A DNA stretch of 64,000 nt from Cellvibrio sp. (GCA_016712405.1 JADJRD010000001.1:558001-622000), one strand, 5' to 3'; positions 56,305-64,000 are shown, counted from the first letter of the stretch. The notes: a model not told the origin generated them from the letters alone. Numbers and translations are program-made.

Positions 56305-56700
56305 ATGAGATCATTTTACCTGATATTATTACTCGCCAGCTCACCCCTATTCGCACAAACCTGCGACCCCATGGCCACCATGATGGAGCTGGATGCAACA
56401 ACCAAAGCGATAGATTCGGAATTAAATGCCGAATTCGAGAAACGAGTTTCTGAATATGCCAAACTTTCAGGCATGAATGAAAAAGCCACCACGGAATACC
56501 AAATTAAAGCGGTTATGAACCCTGAGGTTCTCGCACTACAACGCAACCTCAACGAGGACATGACTGGATTGATGGATGCGTTTGCTCAAAAAAACTGTGA
56601 TGAAATTAAACGAATAGCGGGCTTGAATCACGAAAGAGCCAAAAAACAGTGGGCTATATCGATCAAAATAGTTGAAGATGATATCGCGAAGTATCAATAA
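56305..56700 (+). CDS. Small periplasmic protein of unknown function
   Basis: 131-aa protein with a signal peptide (FYLILLLASSPLFAQ, cut near residue 18). The mature chain is a nearly continuous helix with a Cys near each end (TCDP and KNCDEI) that could pair. No family is recognised. It is the last gene of the accessory island and is followed by a strong bidirectional terminator. Confidence 0.7.
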   Translation: MRSFYLILLLASSPLFAQTCDPMATMMELDATTKAIDSELNAEFEKRVSEYAKLSGMNEKATTEYQIKAVMNPEVLALQRNLNEDMTGLMDAFAQKNCDEIKRIAGLNHERAKKQWAISIKIVEDDIAKYQ

Positions 56701-56701
56701 C

Positions 56702-56734
56702 AAAAAAGGCGATACAAAACTGTATCGCCTTTTT
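56702..56734. terminator. Bidirectional terminator
   Basis: A perfect AAGGCGATACA/TGTATCGCCTT hairpin flanked by A and T runs between convergent genes. Confidence 0.9.
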
Positions 56735-56750
56735 AATTTATATCTCTAAC

Positions 56751-57704
56751 TTAATTTTTTGGCTTTAAGTAACCGTGCATGTCGAGCCAACGAACATAAC
56801 TATCGAACCAACCAGTGCTGGTTGTGGTTTTTTGATACATACCAAAACCATGTCCGCCTTGTTCAAACAAATGAAATTCCACAGGTCGCTTGGCCGCACG
56901 CCAGCTATCGATGAGGCCGTATCCTGCATTAGCAAAAAATGGATCATCTGCAGCCAGCGCAACAAACAATGGCGGAGCATCAGCCGGAACATCCATTTTC
57001 ATTAAAGGACCGTAGATGTTGCCGATGAATGCAGGCTTGGCGTCTTTACTGTGAATGGTAGTGAACATGGTGAGCATTGCACCCGCTGAGAAGCCGATCA
57101 TTCCAACGCGATCTGCATCAACGCCCCACTCTTTCCCACGTTTGCGTACCAATGCAAATGCCGCTTGGGCGTCAGCAATTTGAGCTGCATATTCTACTGA
57201 TGGATCTTGTTGGGTCTGTGGGCGTCTGCCAGATCCAGAAAACATTTCAGCCATCGACTTTTGAAACGCATCCATTTCCGCGGGCGTTTGTTTCAAGCGA
57301 TATTTAAGAACAAAAGCAGCAACACCTTTGTCAGCGAGCGCTTTCGCAAGATCCCAACCTTCGTTATTCATTGATAAGGTACGGAATCCCCCACCTGGCG
57401 CGACTATAACAGCAGCACCTGTGGCCTTGCCCTTCGCAGGCAGAAATGGCGTTAAAGTCGCGACGGTAACATTGCGCGCAAAAAAGCTTCCATATTGGGT
57501 GTGCCAGGACTCTTTTGCGGTCGCATCAGGCAATTCACCTGTGCCGAGTTCAATCGCATTGGGTTGCGAGGGAATTGCGATTGGCGTCATGGCGTCGTCC
57601 AATGCAACAGCAGTAAGCGTTAGGCTACAGGCTAATGCACCTAGACTCAGTGTAAATAGGCTGGCGAAACGTTTGAGATAGTTTTTACTATGGTGTCTAA
57701 TCAC
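56751..57704 (-). CDS. Alpha/beta hydrolase, xylan-esterase-like, secreted
   Basis: 317-aa exported esterase. A signal peptide (FASLFTLSLGALACSLTLTAVA) is followed by a mature domain with the oxyanion-hole stretch VIVAPGGGFRTL, the nucleophile Ser206 in MIGFSAGAM, an acidic residue in ALAADDPFF (about 253) and His285 in EQGGHGFG. This layout is found in acetyl-xylan and BD-FAE-type feruloyl/acetyl esterases, which fits a hemicellulose degrader. It is alone between a terminator and a 225-bp gap (57705-57929) in which I see no gene. Substrate is inferred. Confidence 0.85.
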   Translation of the reverse strand: MIRHHSKNYLKRFASLFTLSLGALACSLTLTAVALDDAMTPIAIPSQPNAIELGTGELPDATAKESWHTQYGSFFARNVTVATLTPFLPAKGKATGAAVIVAPGGGFRTLSMNNEGWDLAKALADKGVAAFVLKYRLKQTPAEMDAFQKSMAEMFSGSGRRPQTQQDPSVEYAAQIADAQAAFALVRKRGKEWGVDADRVGMIGFSAGAMLTMFTTIHSKDAKPAFIGNIYGPLMKMDVPADAPPLFVALAADDPFFANAGYGLIDSWRAAKRPVEFHLFEQGGHGFGMYQKTTTSTGWFDSYVRWLDMHGYLKPKN

Positions 57705-57929
57705 TTTTTATTGCCTCCTGAAAACAAAAAATTGCCGATTTATTTGTGAGTTTGTATTTGGGTTAAACTTGCGTCAAAAAAAAGCCTCAAGCTTGCCCGG
57801 TTACGATAATTACACAGAAGAAGTAATATTAATACGTGTAACATACTAAAATGTTAAGCAAATAAAAATTTACTCAACATCAATAGAAAAATTCAATTTT
57901 TTACAACAACCTACAATCGCTAATTCATT

Positions 57930-58490
57930 ATGAAAATCAGATCAACCATTATCTTGTTGGCTCTACTATCCATCACGTCTTTTACCTGTGGAGCAAACGA
58001 AATTATTCAGAAAGCGACACAACAAACTGCTACGGCAAAAGAAATCACCTACACCGCTCGCCATGTGTGGGATGCGAAAGTGGAAATTGGTGAAGTGACC
58101 GAATTGGGCGCGACTAAATATGGAACTCGCCGGATGATTCCGATAACCGGCGGCACGTTTAGTGGGCCAAATATCAAAGGAACTGTTTTACCCGGCGGTG
58201 CAGATTTTCAAGTCACTCGCGCAGACGGTGATACCGAATTTGAAGCGCGATATATGGTAAAAACTCATGATGGTGTTGCTATTCACGTCACCAATCGTGT
58301 TCTTTTTCACATGCCAAAAAACACTCCTAATGCTCAACCTTATCTTCGCTCAGTAATTGAATTGGAAGCACCCACCAATAGTGCATACGATTATTTAAAT
58401 CATGCTTTTTTTCTCGGAACACTCGAAGTTCCAAAAGTAAATCCAGGTGAAAAACCTTATGTGATCATTGGGGTTTATCAATTACTTTAA
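57930..58490 (+). CDS. DUF3237 family protein, exported
   Basis: 186-aa protein with a signal peptide (IILLALLSITSFTCGA). The mature part has the DUF3237 pattern: GTRRMIPITGGTFSGPNIKGTVLPGGADFQ in its first half, then FEARYMVKTHDGVAIHVTNR and an ending NHAFFLGTLEV. It is a beta-barrel-like domain of unknown function. Its ATG is preceded by an AT-rich region with no strong ribosome-binding site. No partner gene is evident, and the next genes run the other way. Confidence 0.82.
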   Translation: MKIRSTIILLALLSITSFTCGANEIIQKATQQTATAKEITYTARHVWDAKVEIGEVTELGATKYGTRRMIPITGGTFSGPNIKGTVLPGGADFQVTRADGDTEFEARYMVKTHDGVAIHVTNRVLFHMPKNTPNAQPYLRSVIELEAPTNSAYDYLNHAFFLGTLEVPKVNPGEKPYVIIGVYQLL

Positions 58491-58507
58491 TGACTCAATC
58501 GGAATGA

Positions 58508-58756
58508 TTAATCAACAATATCGACAAGCCAATGTTCCAACGCACTCACATCAAACGGCCATTTAATTTCGTCGCCATTTTCTGAACACAATACTGGAAT
58601 TTGCACGCCATATTTTTCTATGAGTTGATCAGAATCAGCGATATCACATTCAATCAAAGTAATAAGACCTTGCGAAATAAAAGGCCAAAGTAAATCTTTG
58701 GCCTTTTCGCAGAGATGACAACCTGCAGTGTGATACAGAACAATCCTGCGAGGCAT
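58508..58756 (-). CDS. Glutaredoxin-like protein
   Basis: 82-aa thioredoxin-fold protein with the redox motif Cys13-His-Leu-Cys16 in YHTAGCHLCEKAK and the cis-Pro in GVQIPVLCS. It matches the short glutaredoxin-like family (DUF836 type) of proteobacteria. Its ATG overlaps the stop of the upstream FHA gene (TAATG), so the two are coupled. Its partner is unknown; the coupling suggests a role with the FHA protein at the membrane, but this is only context. Confidence 0.87.
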   Translation of the reverse strand: MPRRIVLYHTAGCHLCEKAKDLLWPFISQGLITLIECDIADSDQLIEKYGVQIPVLCSENGDEIKWPFDVSALEHWLVDIVD

Positions 58757-59623
58757 TAAGGCTTCAACAAAATAACCGCAACAGCAATTACCGCTATAAC
58801 GGCCACCAACAACAAGCCATAAATACCTTTGTTTGAACCCGATTTTTCGGCATCCGATTTCGCCGTGGTCTGACGAGACGAGGAAGATTGAGCATTGGCT
58901 TTAACAGCCGGTTTTACAGCAGGTTTAGCTGAAGACTCCGATACCAGCGGTGCACTGCGAACGGTGGTTTTTGAAATGTCCTCGGTGCCAAGCCCCATAA
59001 CACCAAAACTCAAGGTATCGAAACGAATTTCATCACCCTTTTTCGCTCGACCTTCAGTAATACGCTGACCATTAATGAAGGTACCGTTGGCAGAACCCAA
59101 ATCCTTCACTAACAAACCACCTTCAACCACCTGAATTTGAGCGTGGCGACGTGATAAGTGCGCAGCGGCCAGACTAATGTCGCATTCACTGGCACGCCCT
59201 ATAACTGTCAATTCTTTCAGAGGAAATACACGATTCGCCAAGGCAGCATGATTAGCTTTAAGCGACCAACCTGTAGATTTGGGGGCACGTAATTGAGTAT
59301 TGCTGGCAGCCTCTTCTACCAAGGCTTTAGGTTCACGCTTGGGATCAACCACAATCAGCTCTACCGCACTCAGAGTGATCATGTCATCCGGGCGCAGGCT
59401 ACAAGCGCCTGTCACCTCTACGTCATTCACTTTAACGGGCTTTAAGGGCGCCAAATTTTTGAGTGTCAGTGTTTCGTTATCAACCAAAATTTCCAAATGC
59501 ACGTCTATGACATAAGGATCGTCAACGACCATCGCGTTAGTAGCTGATTTACCCAGTGTAATTTTGGGCTCAACCAACCAAAACCGCGTTGTATTTATTG
59601 TCTTTAAAGCGGAGTTTTAACAT
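58756..59623 (-). CDS. FHA-domain membrane protein, frameshifted near its start
   Basis: Phosphothreonine-binding protein of about 289 aa. An N-terminal FHA-like half (residues about 1-100) is followed by a clear FHA domain: VIGRASECDISL, LSRRHAQI and KDLGSANGTFINGQRI (about residues 140-200). A Ser/Ala/Lys linker leads to a C-terminal membrane anchor (GLLLVAVIAVIAVAVILL). As read, the frame opens only at a TTG (59577). Removing one base from the AAAA at 59580-59583 joins it to MLKLRFKDNKYNAVW from an ATG at 59623, a normal N-terminus for this group. So the start at 59577 is probably an artefact of a one-base insertion. Confidence 0.83.
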
Positions 59624-59719
59624 ATCAAAAGACCTTATTGATTCAACCTTGATGCGGGATGATGCTATAGCCTTTGGTCTAATTCAACCGGTTTTTATCG
59701 CTTCCTTGATCAGGATGAA

Positions 59720-60401
59720 TTATGGAACATAAAGCCTGACTCTTGCTCCGCCATTAATCCCACTATTGCTAAATTCCGGCAACCCTTGGTGTCGTTGATG
59801 CCATGAAGCGATAAGATTTTTTGCGCAAAACCAAGCCCAAGCCAGTCGCTCCCAATGTACGGGAAGATGCGCCCTCCCCTTCATTTTCTGCGTTATTGCT
59901 CAGCATTGCGTCAGGAAACCCTATTCCGTCATCCTCTATGTCAATTACCAGATAAGGTGCGGCAACTTTGGCACTCATTGAAATTTGCGTTCGCGCGTAA
60001 CGAGCAGAATTGACCAGTAGATTATTCACCACACTGCCAATTAACTCTGCATCAAAAAACCCAATCAACCCTTCATCACAATTCAACTTGATTGCAATGC
60101 CTTTGTTGACCAACAAGGTTTCATTGCGCGCGATTTGGTCCGATAACACTTCACTCACTGATGCCTCATCTACACTGGCCGACAGAATTTTTTCATCCAA
60201 ACGATACAATGTAAGCAGCTGCACCAAATCATTATTAATTCTGGCGGCCTCATATTCGAGCTGGGAAAACACCGCCTTCTGCTGCGCCGTTTGTGGCGAT
60301 GATTCTTCAATAAGCTTTTGCAAACTGAAGATCAACATACCCACCGAATTTTTCATATCATGCACACTGGATGCAAGAACAGTCGAAAAATTTATGTTCA
60401 T
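59720..60401 (-). CDS. Soluble sensor histidine kinase, frameshifted near its end
   Basis: Small cytoplasmic histidine kinase of about 227 aa with no sensor domain. The H-box has His14 in LASSVHDMKNSVGML, the N-box is ELIGSVVNNLLVNSARYA, and the ATP lid has DIEDDGIGFPD and GATGLGL. As read, the chain diverges after TGLGL and stops at 59769. Removing one G near 59831 gives a C-terminus FCAKNLIASWHQRH...GGARVRLYVP that ends at 59720, the usual kinase finish. The ATG has GGAG upstream. It lies 97 bp upstream of the FHA gene, transcribed in the same direction, so they may share regulation. No cognate response regulator is adjacent. Confidence 0.82.
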
Positions 60402-60519
60402 AGAGGCTCCAAGTAATGGATTAAAAGATGAATACTACAGTGAACAAATTTTAAACTTTACACTGACCCTCAATTTGTTTGGATTGATTTGTTAAAACAG
60501 GAGGGGTTAATCCGTTAGA

Positions 60520-60936
60520 CTAAACGAGGCCTTTGGCTAATAATTGCTTCGAAAAAAGCAGAAAGTCATCTAAATGCTTACCAATAATACTTTCTACAAT
60601 AGGCAACAATAACGCTTGATAATCATGAACAGCTATATTGCGAAAACCCACCATTCGCTTCATGGATTCCGCTACATGTTTTTCCAACCAACCGGCTTGA
60701 GCAAGTAAAGCAAACACATCACGGGAACTCTGAGGCACACCAAGGCGCTCTCTACGAATAAGGTAGTGACCAAGATCAAAGACCGCTTCACAAGCACGCT
60801 GAATATTTAAAACCGCTGCATCTTGCCTAGTGTAATCAGCTGCAAAGTTGGCACCCGCTTTTTGGTATTCCTCACGTACACGATTAACGCATCGCTCAAT
60901 GCTAGCAACTTTATTAATGATGACATCATCGGGCAT
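60520..60936 (-). CDS. hepT: HepT-type HEPN ribonuclease toxin
   Basis: 138-aa HEPN-domain protein, the toxin of the HepT/MntA pair. The RNase motif RX4HXY is present as Arg99, His104 and Tyr106 in FRNIAVHDY. HepT is known to cut RNA and to be silenced when MntA adds AMP to the motif Tyr. The ATG at 60936 has GGAG 6 nt upstream and overlaps mntA by 11 bp; earlier in-frame ATGs (60954, 60948) lack a better site. The frame is intact. The region between 60402 and 60519 holds nothing I can identify. Confidence 0.92.
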   Translation of the reverse strand: MPDDVIINKVASIERCVNRVREEYQKAGANFAADYTRQDAAVLNIQRACEAVFDLGHYLIRRERLGVPQSSRDVFALLAQAGWLEKHVAESMKRMVGFRNIAVHDYQALLLPIVESIIGKHLDDFLLFSKQLLAKGLV

Positions 60937-61306
60937 AAACAGCTCCATCCTCACGTATTTCTTGTATCAATTGTGCACGGGCTTCATCCAACGAGGTTTT
61001 TTCACTCAAGACAAAGGCTTCAAAAAGACCAGCTTGCAGGTCTTTTGCCCATAAACACTGCCCGGTGGTAATAACTTGATATTGCATAACCGTGGACGCA
61101 GCACGCAAATCCAGCAAGTCTACCTCATAGCCCAATTGATCAGCTAATTGGTTAGCCGTTTCAAACAGCTGCAATGGATCGGCATAACCGGCAACTAACA
61201 CCGCCAAATCGAGATCACTTTGTGCATTTGCAGTACCTTGGACACGGCTACCAAATGCATAAATGGCCAACAAATTGGGAAACGCCTTTTGTAATTGCTC
61301 AATCAT
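60926..61306 (-). CDS. mntA: MntA-type minimal nucleotidyltransferase antitoxin
   Basis: 126-aa minimal nucleotidyltransferase. The active site is Gly19-Ser20 in YAFGSRVQG, the Asp pair Asp31 and Asp33 in SDLDLAVLV, and a third carboxylate Asp63 in YEVDLLDL. It should transfer AMP to the HepT Tyr and so neutralise the toxin. It precedes and overlaps hepT, the standard order. Its ATG lies 2-3 bp from the REP-like hairpin that ends the neighbouring transposase gene, so its promoter must lie in or beyond the transposase gene. Confidence 0.92.
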   Translation of the reverse strand: MIEQLQKAFPNLLAIYAFGSRVQGTANAQSDLDLAVLVAGYADPLQLFETANQLADQLGYEVDLLDLRAASTVMQYQVITTGQCLWAKDLQAGLFEAFVLSEKTSLDEARAQLIQEIREDGAVYAR

Positions 61307-61308
61307 CT

Positions 61309-61331
61309 CTAAAGGGGTCAGAGCCCTTTAC
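61309..61331. repeat. REP-like hairpin at the end of the second transposase gene
   Basis: TAAAGGG-GTCAGAG-CCCTTTA, a 7-bp stem with a 7-nt loop. It contains the transposase TGA stop and lies just upstream of the mntA ATG. The same sequence, in inverted orientation and with an 11-bp stem, lies upstream of the transposase gene, where the group II intron has split it. Confidence 0.85.
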
Positions 61332-62028
61332 CTCCTTCGTTTAGGATTTTAAACGGGCGACCACGTTTGGCTTGCCCTACTTTCAAGCCCAGTTTGGCTT
61401 CTACTTTTTGTTTAAACAGATGATTACCCAAAGGCGTTCCAGTTTGCAAGGTTGCGCGAATATCACGTAAGTCTTTTGCATCCAAATGCGCCTTAAATAA
61501 TTCTTTATACAACTCGCATCGCTCTTCTGGATTTTTTGCCAAGGATAAATAAATGGGATGGGGAGTTATCAGCTGATCTGTTTTCCCTTGCCCGTTTGCG
61601 CGATAACTACTCCAGCGATAATGTGCCGGTGAGCGCACCATGTCCGCACGCACAGGATTTAATTCAATGTAACGCATACAGGTTAATAAATACTGTTCGT
61701 CCTGAACCAAGCTGGACTTATAACGCCCCTCCCAAATTGAACCGGATGTTCCGTAGGTGTGATTGATGTAAGGCACATAATGACGACCGACGAATTGCAT
61801 CATGCGGGTGATGCTGTCGGTTTCGCTTGGTGTGGCAAGAATGTGAATGTGATTGGTCATCAACACATAAGCGTGTATCGCACAGTGATAACGCTCTGCT
61901 CCGGTGTTTAACCAACCCAAATAAGCCAGATAATCCGCATCCTCAAAAAACACCGGATCACGACTGTGACCTCGCTGCACTATGTGAACTGGAACATTAG
62001 GAATTATAAATCGTGGTTTTCGCGGCAT
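61318..62028 (-). CDS. REP-associated (IS200-like) tyrosine transposase
   Basis: 236-aa HUH-superfamily Y1 transposase of the group starting MPRKPRFIIPNVPVHIVQRG. The HUH motif is in VLMTNHIHILATP and the catalytic Tyr is in LLTCMRYIELNPVRADMV. The C-terminal extension with KVGQAKRGRPFK is typical of this subgroup. The ATG at 62028 has GGGAG upstream, inside a hairpin (62032-62061). The gene is flanked by inverted copies of the TAAAGGGGTCAGAG hairpin, which its product probably recognises. It is far from the 50294 transposase in sequence and has its own repeats. Confidence 0.9.
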   Translation of the reverse strand: MPRKPRFIIPNVPVHIVQRGHSRDPVFFEDADYLAYLGWLNTGAERYHCAIHAYVLMTNHIHILATPSETDSITRMMQFVGRHYVPYINHTYGTSGSIWEGRYKSSLVQDEQYLLTCMRYIELNPVRADMVRSPAHYRWSSYRANGQGKTDQLITPHPIYLSLAKNPEERCELYKELFKAHLDAKDLRDIRATLQTGTPLGNHLFKQKVEAKLGLKVGQAKRGRPFKILNEGGKGL

Positions 62029-62031
62029 AAA

Positions 62032-62061
62032 AAAGCTCCCTTTTTGATGTGAAGGGAGCTT
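62032..62061. promoter_or_regulatory. Hairpin that covers the transposase ribosome-binding site
   Basis: AAGCTCCCTT and AAGGGAGCTT form a 10-bp stem around a 9- to 10-nt loop. On the minus strand the GGGAG of the proximal arm is the Shine-Dalgarno sequence of the transposase, so the fold would hide it and keep expression low. Confidence 0.6.
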
Positions 62062-62130
62062 AGCATGGTGAGGCACTCAATTAAAGGGCTGTCGAGTAGA
62101 CCAACGGAACTTCCCCGCCAGCCCCTCACA

Positions 62131-62164
62131 GAACCGTACGTGACACTCTCGCGTCATACGGCTC
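62131..62164 (-). ncRNA. Group II intron domain V
   Basis: 34-nt catalytic hairpin. The outer stem is GAGCCGTA/TACGGTTC, and the inner stem TGACGC/GTGTCA is capped by a GAGA tetraloop. The catalytic triad reads AGC. This is the most conserved part of the ribozyme. Confidence 0.93.
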
Positions 62165-62191
62165 TTGTTATTCCAATTATCAACAAATTTA

Positions 62192-63475
62192 TCACCAATG
62201 TGCAAACAGGGTTGGACGCCACTGTTTGATTTGTTTTAACCATGTAAAGGCTTGTATTCGGCTGGAACGCTTTTTGCGGATATTTGCATTTCGTCCATTT
62301 ATACAATCGAAATTCTATTGCTTCTCGAATGTCATGCAATGCTGATGGATAAAATTTTCCGTAGTAGTTTAACCAGCCTCGAATTTGTGGATTGAGCTTT
62401 TTACTCAATGTCACTATCGATAACAATGTCAGTTGCCTAACATTCCATTCCCTCATGGTTTTCACAATCGCTTGTTTGGCTTTATTGCTGATTGCCGGGG
62501 CAAAATTCGGAAACAACTGACCATCTTTTCGTCTTGCTGTTCTTCGCCTGAAGGTGAAGCCCAGAAAATCAAATGATTGCGGAATTGTTCTTTCTATTTT
62601 ATCCCGACCACAGTATACGATTTTGGTTTTCTCAGGATGCAGTGTTAAATCAAATCGCTGCATTCTTTGGTGAACTGCACTTAATAATTGCTCAGCGTCT
62701 TGTTGTGTATTGCAATGGATAATCACATCATCAGCGTAACGCTCAAATGGATTTTGTGGAAAATACTTTTGCATCCAACTATCAAACACTTTATGCAAAT
62801 ACAAGTTTGCTAGCAAGGGGCTAATCACTCCACCTTGCGGCGTTCCTTTCTCTGCCTTTTGGATTTCACCGTTTGGCATTTGTACACCTGCAGTAATCCA
62901 ACGTTTAACATAAAGTTTGCACCAGGGATTTTCTGTTGCTTGCGCAACAAATTTTCGTAATTGATCGTGATTCAAATTATCGAAAAATCCTTGATATCCA
63001 AATCAATTACCCAAGTATATTTCCAGCAATTTCTTTTCGCCGCTTGCACCGCTTGATGCGCACTGCGTTTGGGTCGATAGCCGTAGGATGATGAATGAAA
63101 TTTGTGATCCCACTCCGACTCCAACGACATCTTAACCACCATCTGTGCAACACGATCTGCCACTGTAGGAATTCCCAGTGCTCGCGTTTTTCCATCCGAC
63201 TTTGCGATTTCCACGCGCCTCACCGGTGGTGCCATGTAACTGCCTGAACTCATTCGATTCCAGAGTTTATACAACTCATTCTGCAAATTATTTTCAAACA
63301 TCTCGATGCTGACATTGTCCGCACCAGCAACACCACGATTCGCTTTTACTTTCAGCCAAGCGTCATAAACCAAATGCTTCGATATACTGTAACTGTGCAT
63401 TAATTGTTGAATCCTACCTTGCGGTTGTTGGTTCAATTTCTGCCGAATAACATCGCCCCTTCGCTCCATTGTCAT
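62192..63475 (-). CDS. ltrA: Group II intron reverse transcriptase/maturase, two frameshifts in this sequence
   Basis: Intron-encoded protein that helps splicing and copies the intron during retrohoming. The N-terminus (from 63475) has LVYDAWLKVKANRGVAGAD, RVEIAKSDGKTRALGIPT and YGYRPKRSAHQAV. The frame breaks in the A5 run at 62983-62987 (one base short), inside WVIDLDIKDF-FDNLNHD. The second part has KGTPQGGVISPLLANLYL and the catalytic YADD in FERYADDVIIHC, then RGWLNYYGKF of the maturase domain. One extra base in TTT at 62282-62284 breaks it again; the repaired end reads FTWLKQIKQWRPTLFAHW and stops at 62192. No endonuclease domain is present. The repaired length is about 427 aa. Confidence 0.9.
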
Positions 63476-63958
63476 TACAACAACTTCATCACTACTACGA
63501 ACGATTCCGTCACTGTGCGCTGCATCGATACTCTCACCTTACGGGGTTGCCGCTTTCGGTTTCTCTCTTCACATCAGCACGACAGTTTCCCGAGTTCCTC
63601 ACAAAAGCCTGACAAGAATTCACGCCCTCTATACGCCGGTTGCCATCGAGTCAGTAAGCAGCTTTCTACTCGACTTTTTTTTCTTGGGGAGGGTCAGATT
63701 CCCCCAATTTCGACAACAGATAAATCAATTCTCGACGCTTCATCAAAGGTTCACTTGCGTTCGTCTCTTCTTGTCTCACCTGCCGAATTTAATTCGACTT
63801 TTCTTCAACGCTCACGACAATGACTCTTAATCAATGCCGCTTGAAGTGGTTTGCATTCTCTGACTGCAAAGCGAATGCGGTGGGCCCGCCACCATCTCTT
63901 GCAAAGTTACGCAAAACGTTATTGTGCTTCGCACAATTTAGTTTTGCTCTCGGCGCAC

Positions 63959-63978
63959 CTGACCCCTTTAATTGAAAA
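63959..63978. repeat. Half of the REP-like hairpin, 5' exon side
   Basis: CTGACCCCTTTAATTG is the outer half of the hairpin whose other half is at 62081-62090. The intron lies between the two halves. Positions 63979-64000 hold nothing I can identify. Confidence 0.8.
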
Positions 63979-64000
63979 ACAGAGGTACTTTTGTTAAACG

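Larger units (their letters stand above)
62091..63958 (-). mobile_element. Group II intron (1868 bp)
   Basis: On the minus strand it begins GTGCG (63958) and ends CTACTCGAC (62091), matching the GUGYG and AY ends of group II introns. A branch-point A lies 7 nt from the 3' end. Domain V is at 62131-62164. EBS1 CTGACCC (plus-strand GGGTCAG, 63691-63697) pairs with the last seven bases of the 5' exon. Joined exons rebuild a perfect 11-bp hairpin, CAATTAAAGGG...CCCTTTAATTG. The 63476-63958 part holds domains I-III and the start of IV and has no other gene. Confidence 0.92.

Noticed and set aside
59577..59577. TTG start for the FHA protein
   Set aside because: A better N-terminus (MLKLRFKDN) with an ATG lies just upstream in another frame and joins after removal of one base from an A4 run, so the TTG is probably an artefact.
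63404..63823. Plus-strand 139-codon frame near the window end
   Set aside because: It lies in the structured RNA part of the group II intron, antisense to it, with no ribosome-binding site or recognisable motif.

Overview
The window is chromosomal DNA of a saprophytic gammaproteobacterium of the Cellvibrionaceae, most likely Cellvibrio. The best evidence is the block at 28.3-38.8 kb: a PA14-bearing GH31 alpha-xylosidase, a GH35 beta-galactosidase, a TonB-dependent receptor and a GH95 alpha-fucosidase. This is the order I recall for the xyloglucan locus of Cellvibrio japonicus. The gene order mtaD-ubiG-mupP-yciK, NrdR-box-controlled nrdAB and type-2 malate dehydrogenase fit the same group. No database search was possible.

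Layout. (1) 0.2-12.5 kb, glycogen metabolism: malQ, a GH57 enzyme and glgC run leftward, divergent from glgB and glgA; a REC-GGDEF diguanylate cyclase, a zinc metallopeptidase and pgm follow. (2) 12.5-20.2 kb, secreted hemicellulose and glycoside enzymes: a GH43 lipoprotein, a GH39 enzyme, a DUF1080-cytochrome c-beta-propeller fusion and a DUF1080 (3-keto-glycoside hydrolase type) protein. (3) 20.4-28.1 kb, mixed housekeeping genes: mltD, a GlcG/HbpS-like protein, an S9 peptidase, a MocR-like aminotransferase, a PhzF protein, a GNAT, an N-acetyltransferase remnant and mdh. (4) 28.3-40.4 kb, the xyloglucan locus plus a flavin-dependent halogenase. (5) 40.6-49.1 kb, core metabolism: mtaD, ubiG, mupP, yciK, nrdA and nrdB. 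(6) 49.1-56.7 kb, an accessory island: a broken DUF2971 gene, a RAYT transposase between two 144-bp REP pairs, small envelope proteins, and a Rap1a-type gene split by an IS66-family element with intact ends and an 8-bp target duplication. (7) 56.7-60.4 kb: an esterase, a DUF3237 protein, a glutaredoxin-like protein, an FHA protein and a histidine kinase. (8) 60.5-64 kb: a HepT/MntA toxin-antitoxin pair, a second REP-associated transposase, and a 1.87-kb group II intron inserted in that transposase's upstream hairpin.

The sequence holds many single-base indels that break otherwise well conserved genes: glgC, ubiG, nrdA, the cytochrome fusion (twice), the FHA gene, the kinase gene, the intron reverse transcriptase (twice) and the IS66 genes (about seven). 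Many lie in short homopolymers, and one is in a CG repeat. Because nrdA and ubiG should be needed for normal growth, residual sequencing error is the simplest explanation for most of them. These genes are annotated over their full corrected span with the break marked. Short palindromic repeats are abundant: two 151-bp MITEs, two 78-bp elements, several CCCTCTCCCC elements and two REP systems.
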